NCBI GenBank assembly: GCA_945859605.1 | Contig: OX243811.1 | Span: 66,333,395 to 66,397,394, forward strand | Reading direction: 5' to 3' | Source of the DNA: Lumbricus rubellus | Taxonomy: Eukaryota > Annelida > Clitellata > Crassiclitellata > Lumbricidae | Length of the DNA: 64,000 bases | Shown: in pieces, positions 1 through 9,522 of the stretch | Numbering within the stretch: position 1 is the stretch's first letter | Layout of the letters: each line of letters begins with the position of its first letter | Notes under the pieces: generated by a model | What the model saw: the letters and a program-made list of their open reading frames with translations, nothing else | What the model was told of the DNA's origin: nothing | The model's database searches: none | Made by a program: the position numbers and the translations under genes

Positions 1-1275
1 CACATAATAAAATATTGCATTTTGTGGTCAAATGTCAGAGGTCAGGTTTCTTAAATATCCTTTTGTAACAAGTACCCAAATTTTCTATTACTTTAAAAAT
101 AGTTGAATTGGTACCGTAAAACACCGGTATTAGCTAATTTCCATAACTTAGTATGCAGTTAACTTAGCTTGTAATAACTTTGCAACTACCTTTGCTCTTC
201 CTGTACTTGACCTGGCAAGTAAAATTTCAGTAATTGGACCAAAATCATTCATAGCAGTCTTCAGCAAATCTTTCAAAAATTCATGTAGCATGCTGCATGC
301 TCATGACAAGCCCAATACTCCATCAACAATGTTAACTGACACACTTACTGCAGCAAAACACATCGCTTTATTTAGTTAAAAATCATCATTATAAATAAAT
401 TTGTAATGTGCACACTGCACACTGTTGCAAACATCTATTTAATAATTTAAGAATCTGGCTTTACAGTGTTAGCGACATCAGTGCTAAAAGTGTAAAAAAA
501 AGTGCCTGGACGCCCCTTACCTTTCCAAAAGAAGTGCCATGACGCCCCTTATATTTTAAGGTGTGCTGGCCAAATAAGTGGCAGGACGGCATCTATAGAG
601 ATTTGAAAATAAGTGCCAGGACGCCGTCCATGACCGTCCTGCCACACTTTAAGCCCTGAGCGACATCATCAGTTATTGTTACCGACGGCTCGGTGGCACG
701 TAAACATTATGGAGGCCACATATAGAGGCAGAATAGAGCGGCCTCACCTATGAGGAATTGAGGATACTGTATGCCTGGGGACACTCAGGACTGCACGAAG
801 AAGAATGCACCGACGTTGGATCGCTCGCTTCCTGCTACCCGAAAGGTCGACTCAGAAGTTGGATTGGTGAAAAATAATAAAAGCTTAATTTCCCGAAAAA
901 GTTTTATAGATGGGATTTCCTATACATTTTAGGAAATTAATATAAAATCTTCGGAACGTTTCCGGGAAATGGGAATATGTGCGTTTGGATACTTACGGTC
1001 TTAGTTACCGGAATAATCGAAAATTTTAGCGGTTGGAGCACATGTGCACTTCTTAAGGAATACCTAGAAATCGGCCGAACTTCTGAAAACTAATCAGAGT
1101 GAAACTGAATTCGCGGGCATAATAGAACCAATCGTTGTTGAAAACCACTCAAAGGCAAGTACACTGTTTCTGAATGTAAATAAATTTTACCTTTCAATAG
1201 TGTGAACCACATATACTTAAACACACCTAATTTCAACTTCTAGAACAGATTCAGCGATTTAAGAAATTGAAAATT
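1..1275. repeat. Copy 1 of a diverged segmental duplication
   Basis: Matches 4801-6155 in the same order and orientation: ttaaatatcc at 51 vs ttaaacatcc at 4851, tatgcagtta at about 152 vs 4953, catatacttaaacacac at about 1209 vs 6086. The offset grows from 4800 to about 4878 because of indels. The left end lies outside the window. The counterpart of the Merlin-like ORF would continue to the left. Confidence 0.75.
479..658. mobile_element. hAT-type MITE with 8-bp target duplication
   Basis: 180-bp element. Left end CAGTGCTAAAAGTG, right end CACTTTAAGCCCTG; direct repeat agcgacat at 471-478 and 659-666. Inside are several copies of AGTGCCaGGACGCC in both orientations. No coding capacity. Confidence 0.85.
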
Positions 1276-2059
1276 TTAACTCTACTCAGCGAAAACATCG
1301 GGACCTCGATACCATAGAGCTAAGAATAGGTTACATAGATAGACAGTCATCATAGACTAGTCCAGGCCGGTGGATCACGTGGTTTCTGCCGAAGCATCTT
1401 GGTGACTGTCTCGTAATCGTTCATAACACATACTATTTTTAGCTCAACCAATCACAGCAGCTGTGATTGGTGGTTCTTTCATGACGTTTCATTGGTTGAG
1501 CTAAAAATAGAGCTCAAACCCACAAATAAAATTTAACGTTATGATATATACTCTTGTTTCTTATTCGGATTCGACGTCATTGCGCGGCTCAACATAGGAA
1601 GCTCTGTCTAGTAATATATATGAGGTCGTTGGACTAGTCATTAGTCATTCCTCCATATGATCACAGTGATATGATGTACCTTCCCGGAAATTGTCACGAT
1701 CGGATCTTAATTCCGCAACTCCCCGAAATTTGCAGTGCCAAACAAACCCGAGACCAAAGTAATTTATTAACGCTTTACAATATAAAATCAGTTACAATAT
1801 CGGCAGAGCTCCAGAGTCCCTTTCAGAATCAAGGCAAAGAGGAATCTTTTACATCTTTGTAAAACCAATGGAAATTCTCAAGCCTGTTGTAAGACTAAGC
1901 TATAGGCCTACCCTACCACTCAAATGTTCGAGGCTAAACCGTTATTCTAGTTCCTGTGTACGCTGATGATAAGGAACAATCTGCACTGGGGCATTTTGAC
2001 CAGTGACTTCTAATGACAAACCAGAGGTCACACCAATGTTTCTTTCTCACTTAGAGCTG
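667..2059. other. No gene recognised
   Basis: AT-rich DNA, partly in the duplication. Around 1430-1515 there is a short inverted repeat (agctcaaccaatcacagc against the attggttgagct side). The 63-codon frame at 1671 has no recognisable feature. Confidence 0.5.
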
Positions 2060-2145
2060 CCTTATTTAGCCGTTGTTGGACTGGGAGCGCTTCTGAGTAG
2101 ATTAGCTTGAAGGTGCGCTATATAAAGTCAATAATAATAATGCAA
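2060..2145 (+). mobile_element. L2-type LINE 3' end
   Basis: Consists of TTTAGCCGTTGTTGGA, GGGAGCGCTTCTGAGTAG, GGTGCGCTATATAAA and a TAATAA tail. This is the 3' signature of L2-clade LINEs and recurs throughout this window. Confidence 0.7.
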
Positions 2146-2441
2146 GCTCAGACTAAAATACTATCTGCCAAGCAGTTCTTGTCCAAAGCATACCTTGCAC
2201 AGTTGCACTTGAATAAACTACAGACTTGCACAAAGTTTAGATTCGGACGTCGGTCGCATTCGTCATATCCCTCTCGTCAGCATAGCACAAACCATCTTTC
2301 CTAAATGGCGGATGTCCTTTATCGACCACCCTTACATTGTCAAGGAACTTTGGCTAATTATTACAGTGTGTACAACTGTATGTTAAATCCCATTCACTTT
2401 AGCTATCGTACTTTATATCATCCACCAATGATGCAACACAA

Positions 2442-2923
2442 CAAAGACAAGATTATACAGAGCATTGGTGCTGACAGTGTTGCTGTATGGAGCGGAGACA
2501 TGGTCGGTGACCAAAGCAAACATGAAGAGGCTAGAGGCAGCTCATCATAGATGGCAGAGGAGGATACTGGGGATTACTTGGAAGGATAAAATTAGAAATG
2601 AAGACGTAAGGAAAAGAACATCTATGGAGAAATTGGAAGAAATGATGAAGAAATTGCGTCTGCGGTGGTTGGGACATCTACACAGATCAAATGAGGAAAG
2701 AATTGCGAAGCAGGCAATGCACTGGACTCCGACTGGATGGAGAAGAAGACGAGGTCGACCAAGAAAGACCTGGCAGGATATGGTGATGCAAGACCTGGAA
2801 GACGGCGGAATGACGTGGGAGGCGGCCAAGACAGCTGCAGAGGACAGACTGTCCGACAGAGTGACGTGGAGGACCTGTGTCGCCCGATGCACTACAAATG
2901 CGTGAAAGGACTAAGGTCTAAGG
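2442..2923 (+). mobile_element. 5'-truncated non-LTR retrotransposon (ORF2 C-terminus) with 15-bp target duplication
   Basis: Flanked by the direct repeat aatgatgcaacacaa at 2427-2441 and 2924-2938. Encodes an open C-terminal ORF2 segment to 2905 with VLLYGAETWSVTKANMKRLE, LRWLGHLHRS and WRRRRGRPRKTWQD, typical of the region after reverse transcriptase in RTE/Jockey-like LINEs. The intact frame and perfect duplication suggest a recent insertion. The 3' end reads ctaaggtctaagg. Confidence 0.88.
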
Positions 2924-2938
2924 AATGATGCAACACAA

Positions 2939-3705
2939 GCATGTCAGCCTACAGGCACTTTTAGAATCTAAGAAAACCAATAAGCAACCTGCAATGGAAA
3001 AAACTGTTACTGAACAATGGTTACATATGTCTAAATTGAAGTCATGATTATCCTGGACATGAACTTGATCAACAAACGAGGAAAATATTCATAACTCATG
3101 GACCCACATCAACCAGTCTACATGTAGAAGTTGCCGGCCCAATACTGCAAAATATCAGGTATTCAGTACAACCTACCAGCATTGGTAAAGGTGGGACAAA
3201 TATGGACTTTATACAACTTCCATATTGGAATAAAGAAAGGTCGATTTATGTCAATCACTTCAAAATTATCAGAACACCTAATCATTGTCCTTTATTGTAC
3301 TGCATAGCCGTAACCGATTGCAGTCTCTCACCCAGAACATTGAATAAACAAAATTTACTTAATTACATCAACCTTCAACTTTAGAATTTACTCATCGAAT
3401 TGTTAAAGTGTTCATAAAAAGTTTCTGTAACTGGAAAGCACAGAAAAAGAAACAGTAATCAAAGAGTACCATGTTTGCCCTTATCAACACACCACATAAA
3501 TAGCACGCATGCTTCTTTTTAGTGATTGAGGTCAACAGTTAACAGATGTCACAGTTCCAGTAACATGATAGAAAAAATAGAAAGTTCTCCAGACTTGATG
3601 TGATCATTTTTGAGCCCAGATTTGTGCAAAAAACAACGTTTGAACACTGGAAACCTAATGAAGCATTATACTGTACTGACAAACCTGTCCCATTATGCCC
3701 ACCCA
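2939..3705. other. No gene recognised
   Basis: Low-complexity AT-rich DNA between the LINE insertion and the Merlin-like ORF. Short frames at 3202 and 3610 show no domain. Confidence 0.4.
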
Positions 3706-4761
3706 CTACAGTTGAAATGGGGTACCAGTAGTTTTCTTCTTTTTCGATGGAAGTTCCTCAACTGTCTCTTCGTATGCATAATCCAATGCAGCTTCCATAG
3801 ACACTGAATTATTTACTTCATGGCTGCTGTCACCATTTACTTCATCGCTGAGAATGTTATCAATTACTTTATGGTTGGTGTCACCATTTACTTCATCGCT
3901 GAGAATGTCATCAATTACTTTATGGCTGCTGTCACCATTTACTTCCTCGCTGAGAATGTCATCAATTACTTTATGGCTGCTGTGACCAATATCAGTTATC
4001 GGAAGCACCAGTCCTACCTTACCCGGACCAGGAAACACAAGTTTTATGTGGTACCAAAACATCATAAATTTGTCTTCCAGAGGCAGTGGCTTTCTATCCA
4101 TATTTCTAAAGTACCTACGTCGGTACTCGTTTTCTGCCACATAGTTCTCATCCTTTTCGTCATTACTAGGGTTGACGTCGTCATCCCATTTTCTTCTCCT
4201 CCCCAAGCCGTAATTCCACAGAAAAAGGTGTGACTCATCAACTTCCAATTCTCCTTCCCTGTGAATCATTCCTTGATATTCGTTGGTTAAAATTACTTTG
4301 CACACCTCTCTGCATGATCCATACCAGCCTAAAACTGTGGCTTGTGAGAAAGAGAGTTGCTCCACCACTTGCGTGACAGTCAGTCGTGAAACGAAGCACA
4401 TAACAAGTTGGAATATATCGTGTATGGTGAAATGAGTTGCTTGAAAGAAAGTGTTCTGAAGTGGGGAAATCACTGACAAACATAGCGCCTTGCTATGCGG
4501 CATCTTGTTCCTACACAGGAATTTGAATCCCACTTTCAAGGTTTTGTCAAACTTAACTCGACAGACGTTTCCGTTGCAATGCACAATCTGACTGTCGGTT
4601 GTTGGAATCAGGCCAAAGCCTTGTGCAAACACTATGCACGAATTCTCATCCGGAAAGTGATCTTTATCGCACATGTTGAATAGACTCACGTGCCGTAACT
4701 GTTTTGCAACATCACCTGTAAGACTTTCTTTAAGCTCTGAAAGGTTTGAAAGATGTGCCAT
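3706..4761 (-). CDS. Merlin/ISXO2-like transposase-derived protein, with in-frame repeats
   Basis: The frame is open from 4908, but gtttgttacag|G just before the ATG at 4761 is a good splice acceptor, so MAHLSN (351 residues) is the likely start or an internal exon boundary. From that Met: a region with spaced Cys, then the helical FHFTIHDIFQL-type segment and CREVC shared with ISXO2/Merlin transposases, then EVDESHLF with the first catalytic Asp at about 175. A second strand ending LVLPITD resembles the W-x-x-G...LVPV-D region. The rest of the DDE core is absent. In its place are three 17-residue repeats (HKVIDDILSDEVNGD type, about 259-314) and a basic end SKKKK. This is either a decayed transposase or a captured one. 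The retained long frame is the argument for the latter. Confidence 0.6.
   Translation of the reverse strand: MAHLSNLSELKESLTGDVAKQLRHVSLFNMCDKDHFPDENSCIVFAQGFGLIPTTDSQIVHCNGNVCRVKFDKTLKVGFKFLCRNKMPHSKALCLSVISPLQNTFFQATHFTIHDIFQLVMCFVSRLTVTQVVEQLSFSQATVLGWYGSCREVCKVILTNEYQGMIHREGELEVDESHLFLWNYGLGRRRKWDDDVNPSNDEKDENYVAENEYRRRYFRNMDRKPLPLEDKFMMFWYHIKLVFPGPGKVGLVLPITDIGHSSHKVIDDILSEEVNGDSSHKVIDDILSDEVNGDTNHKVIDNILSDEVNGDSSHEVNNSVSMEAALDYAYEETVEELPSKKKKTTGTPFQL
3822..3992. repeat. 51-bp coding tandem repeat
   Basis: About 3.3 copies with period 51 (for example ttcatcgctg at 3841, 3892 and, with one change, 3943). The length is a multiple of three, so the minus-strand frame of the Merlin-like protein is preserved. 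Confidence 0.9.
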
Positions 4762-4800
4762 CCTGTAACAAACATAGATCAATATAATGTATTCTGGCCT

Positions 4801-6155
4801 TTTCAGCCGGAAATAGAGTAATTTATAGTCAGTATCAAATGTCAAATGTCTTAAACATCCTTCAGTAGCAACTCTGTCTACATTCCAGTCAGTTTGAAGT
4901 AGTTGCATTAGTACTAAACGTATACGACATCTAATTGATATCCATGACTTGGTATGCAGTTACCTGTGCTTGCCTATAATAGCTACGATAACTGCTTTTG
5001 CCCATGCAGTTACGGTGGCCAATGAGTGAGCAGCTCATAAACAAATAGAATGCTCATTATGTTCAGTCTCAAAAACTAGACCCAATAGACAGCCAAGCAG
5101 AATCTAACACATAAATGTCACCTGTATAATCTTCCACGATTAAGTAAATTTTCAGGTATTATAATGAACTAATAATTATGTAGCTGACTTATCGTAAAAA
5201 TTAATATTGCATGCTACACACTCATGAATTGTCAACTGCACCATTGACTATATCGGCTGCACCCTTTGTGTCCCAAAGACTTTATTTTAAAAACTGGCCA
5301 TGAGTATATACTTATAATTAGGGAGCTAGCAAAGTGTTTTATTTCTTAACTATGACACACAATGGCAGTCTTTTTTTCTTCTTTCCTCAACATCTGGTAT
5401 ACTATCATTATTTAGCCGTTGCTGCACTGGGAGCACTTCTGAGTAGTTTACCTTGAAGGTGCACTATATAAAAAGTCAATAATAATAATAATAAAACAGC
5501 GCGGTTTTTAAAAATGTCAGAATATGAAAACTGCACACAGTGAGTATCAGGAAATTTCTAAAAATCTTTCACGCTCCTGTAAAAGTATCCAATATTTATA
5601 TTCTGTCTCTAGTTATGTAAGTTAAAGCATTATGGTTCGATCGTAATCAACAACGCATACGCCAAAGTGTAATTTAGAGGCCTGCACATAACACTTGGTC
5701 AAGCTAAGAATCAGGCCTTCAAATCCCTGGACAATACAGAAATTTGATTGAAGATATTGGCTCTCTATGCTACCCTAGCTCAGACTATGAGCTCAAAATC
5801 TTTAATCAAATTTCTGCACTGATAAGGATTTGAGAGTGAACGTGTGTATACCCGTAAGTATTCTATATGCCACACTGCATTGAGGTCAATGGATACAACT
5901 CGAGTAATTCCGCCACTGGTTGCACAGCTTGCACTCTCCCAGTGCCAGTCCCAAGCATGGATAAAGGAAGAGGGCGACACTAATCATAGTGTCGTCAAAC
6001 CGCAACAAGCTGTATACAACTCGCAACTTCAAAGTGTGTAGGGTTTGCATGTACTTAATTTTTTTACCTTTTTACATCGAGAACCACATATACTTAAACA
6101 CACCAAACTTAAATTTCTGGACCAGATTCTGCGATTTAAGAAACTGAAATATTGA
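4801..6155. repeat. Copy 2 of the segmental duplication
   Basis: Direct-repeat partner of 1-1275. It contains the 5' flank of the Merlin-like ORF and an L2-type tail at about 5410-5495 that copy 1 lacks. Nothing else coding was recognised in it. Confidence 0.75.
5410..5495 (+). mobile_element. L2-type LINE 3' end
   Basis: TTTAGCCGTTGCTGCACTGG, GGAGCACTTCTGAGTAG, CTTGAAGGTGCACTATATAA and a (TAA)n tail. Same family as 2060-2145. Confidence 0.7.
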
Positions 6156-9060
6156 ATCCTCCAAAAGTGGTTGAGTTATTTTAATAGATCGCGCAGTGGG
6201 CTGAGTGGGCAGCGGCACGCTGCACAAAAATGCTCAGCTCGACATCTTAGGTTTTGTAGCGCAATACTTAACTTTAGAAACATAATTTTGACTCCAAGGA
6301 CCGTTTATGATTTAACTCTAATCATCTGTAATTTTTTAGCATAATCATGATAATAAATATGTTGAAAAGAGAGAGAAAATAATCACAGTATAAATATTTA
6401 CACTATGATATAATTTCGATTATATTCTCAACGCAGGTCTTTCACTCAAAACTGAAAACATTGGTTTTCACAAATCCTAGCCTGATTCTTTCTCTTCTCC
6501 TCACCTAGATAATTATGATTGCAGAAGATAATCTAAGCCTATATTCTGGTTTAAGTTTTTAAAAAGTTAGGCAATAATAGGTCTATGCAGCCGTAAACCC
6601 ACCCTAAAAATAACCAAGGGCAAAGAAGAGGGGTAAGAATACTCAGGAATTTACGAGTGCTACGGTTTAAAAATCGTTCCTTTTCAGTCTATAGGCCTAC
6701 CTCAAAATGGGCCTACCTGTAGAAGCTCAAAACCTGGTGTGGAAGATCTTAATATTTGTAGAAAATTCATATTTATATTACCCTAGCTAGTTATTAGATA
6801 GGAATCAAGCTTAATTAGTCTTCGTTCATTCACTAGCTATGCAAAATGCCTTTCACGTGCTCTCTGTCAGACTCGCACCCTGGCAGTTACTGTAAGAAAC
6901 TGTTTTTAAAGTGCTGCAGAAAGTGGACGCAGCATCCCTTGCAGCGATGTCACTCTGAATTTTGAACAAGTCACATCAAGCCGAAAAAGGCTAGTAAAAG
7001 CTAGATTGAGAATTTTCTGGGAAATACATGGATTTTTGTTTGTTGAGAATTTCTGATGACTTTTTACCTCAAAATGTTTTCTTACCTTAAAAATGTCTGA
7101 AAAACCGTCGTGAGAAAAAAGCTAGATCCTACCGAAAACCTAGATTTAGGTGGAAAAGCAGAGTGGCATATCTGATTCCTGTGTATTGGACAAGACGCAG
7201 ACACAAATGGAGGTCATACAAGGTCAACGGTCTTCCATGAAATACTGCATTAGAGAGATCAGGCAGGTCTGTACAAAGGACACCTTCAGAAGCATTGTGT
7301 AGTGTACTGACCACAATTTCTATAGCATCGTCAGTAGCATGCTACTTTTAGGATACTTTACACACAATAATTATTGTTGTAAATATAAATGCCATGGGCT
7401 CCATAGCAGCTACAGTTTTAACTGTTTTTAGAACCAATTTTCACCAACCACACTGGCTATCGATTCTGTTTTTGACTAAGTACCTGTTAATAAGCTGGTT
7501 ACAACAACTTTGCTCTTTTGTGTGCTACAGTAATCTCGAGATCACAATTAAGGAGTTGAATTCTACACTTTAGTTGATTATCTATTTTGTGAAAAAACAC
7601 AAGCAACCTCTGATAGCAGACATCTTTACTATGATATGTGACCCACAAGCAGATCTGAAAATCTTATATTAGTCCCTAACATTAATAACACAGCTGCTGG
7701 AGTATGATCTGATTTTTTTAGCCTCAATGATGTTTTCATATAATATGTAAAACCATGGCTTCTTTAAAAGTATTTTTTAAACTGCACAACCCTTTCGTTC
7801 CCTTCCCATCCTCCATGGCATAATTATTACAATCAGATAGCACTGACCTTTTTTAAAACTATTTTTAACTGCACAGAAGTGCTCTTACAGCATCATGAAT
7901 CCATTTAGAACAGCACGCTGAAAATGCCCTACAGGTATAGAACTGCATCTATCATGCCTTCTGTGGTCTTTTTAATGGTTCTTATATTACTATGATATGG
8001 TTTTGGAAGTAAAATGCTATTCAAGCAAACATATCGCTATAAATACACACACAAATTATTGTCCCACTTCAAAATGCATTATCGCATGACCACACTATAA
8101 AATGACACACAAACCTACGACTCTGATGGCAAGAAGACCCCAATGTATTGTGGCGATTCAAAATAAGCAACTGGTGGTAAATTATAAATTTACAGAAATA
8201 GTCAGTTCACGCCTATGCGGGAAACAATGAAAACTTGTAGCCTACCCGCAAACGTACACCGTATAATCATAAAGTCCATAATAACACCACAAATTTATAT
8301 GTGACCCACATGACCAAAACCAGGATTAAGTTACAACCACACCACTGAGACAATGACCAAACTGTGATACCAAACTCGTTTTTTTAACTTATTAGTTTTC
8401 TCACTGAAAGTGATCAAAATGTTTAAACACAATAAAATATACAGCAACAATTACTGAATTATGCTCTATTTTATGAGTATTTTAAATGATTTCGTCGTAG
8501 CCATTGCTTTAATAATTAAATGACTTTCCTGAACGTTGTCATTTTCCGGCTAATTAGTAGCCACGCTCGGCATAGGAAAATGACGTATGTGTAAAAAAAG
8601 CCGTCTTCTCCGTAGCCTATTGTGCAGCCTGTTCAATCTTAAATGTAATTCAAAATTTCTGAGCATGGTTGCAAAGGAATTTTACATTTCACATTATACA
8701 AAGCTTTAAATGCATTGTTCTTTGAATTTCAACTCAAACAGGCAAACCATAGAGTCATGGCTTTGGATGGGGTCATGACAGAACAACAAAGTTTGTGTCA
8801 TTATATAGGAAAGACTTTACTCTACCTTTTAAAATGGTACACAGCACTAAAATTGTAAACCAATTCCAAGCCTAGTTTTGGTCGATATGGGCCAAATAAA
8901 TCCACACAGTCCTAGCCCCATGCACAAAAATACACTGCTCAATTCTAGCATAATCACCAGCATGCCTCAAAAAACCAAAAACCTTATAATTGCTTACAAT
9001 CACAGAAATGTGAGAATAAACGTCAATTTCATTTGACATTTTACGAAACCATTCCCAACG
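6156..9060. other. Intergenic DNA 3' of PDPR, no gene recognised
   Basis: About 2.9 kb of AT-rich sequence with no long frame, no repeat structure I could define and no RNA gene. It should contain the PDPR 3' UTR. A minus-strand ATTAAA near 8509-8514 is the only poly(A)-signal-like hexamer I noticed, and its assignment is uncertain. Confidence 0.5.
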
Positions 9061-9080
9061 TCATCATCATCATCACCACT

Positions 9081-9136
<56 letters not shown>

Positions 9137-9138
9137 CA
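9061..9138. repeat. (CAT)n / (TGA)n microsatellite containing the PDPR stop codon
   Basis: Interrupted CAT repeat. Read on the minus strand it is a run of TGA triplets in frame with PDPR, so the stop is followed by many further in-frame stops. Confidence 0.9.
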
Positions 9139-9522
9139 CTTCTTTGCATGCAGGACGGTTGCCGACGGCGACGGCAGGACCGGTGGATAGATGTTCGGTT
9201 TTGCTGAGAACATTTTCCCTCCGATGTTTATCTGAAATTTCGCGTTTTTTATCACAAAGTCGTTGTTTATCGTTTTCGGTTCGCCCGTCGCTTGGTCAAA
9301 GTCGTGAACGTATCCGAGGCAGATGTGGCGATCGAGACCGTATCCAAACGCCGTTGAAGTCGTGAAGCCACAGAAGACACCGTTGCGGTAGATTGGTTCC
9401 CCACTCCACGGCCAAGGATCCTCATCGTTGACGTGATCTTCAACGAGAAAGAGAACCAGCTTCTTGCGAATTCCCTCCGTCTTCTGCTTCATGAGCGCAG
9501 GGTAGCCGATAAAACCACCGAT
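9136..9522 (-). CDS. PDPR: PDPR exon 17 (last coding exon)
   Basis: Residues 790-917 and stop: IGGFIGYPALMKQK, WPWSGEPIYRNG, HICLGYVHDF. The acceptor ttctacag lies beside a minisatellite of similar acceptors. The TGA stop is the first unit of a (TGA)n microsatellite running into the 3' UTR. Confidence 0.95.

Noticed and set aside
3820..4233. 137-codon plus-strand frame with repeated hydrophobic segments
   Set aside because: Antisense of the 51-bp repeats in the Merlin-like ORF. The apparent membrane segments are a by-product.
9033..9365. 110-codon plus-strand frame with poly-Ile
   Set aside because: Antisense to PDPR exon 17 and the (CAT)n repeat.
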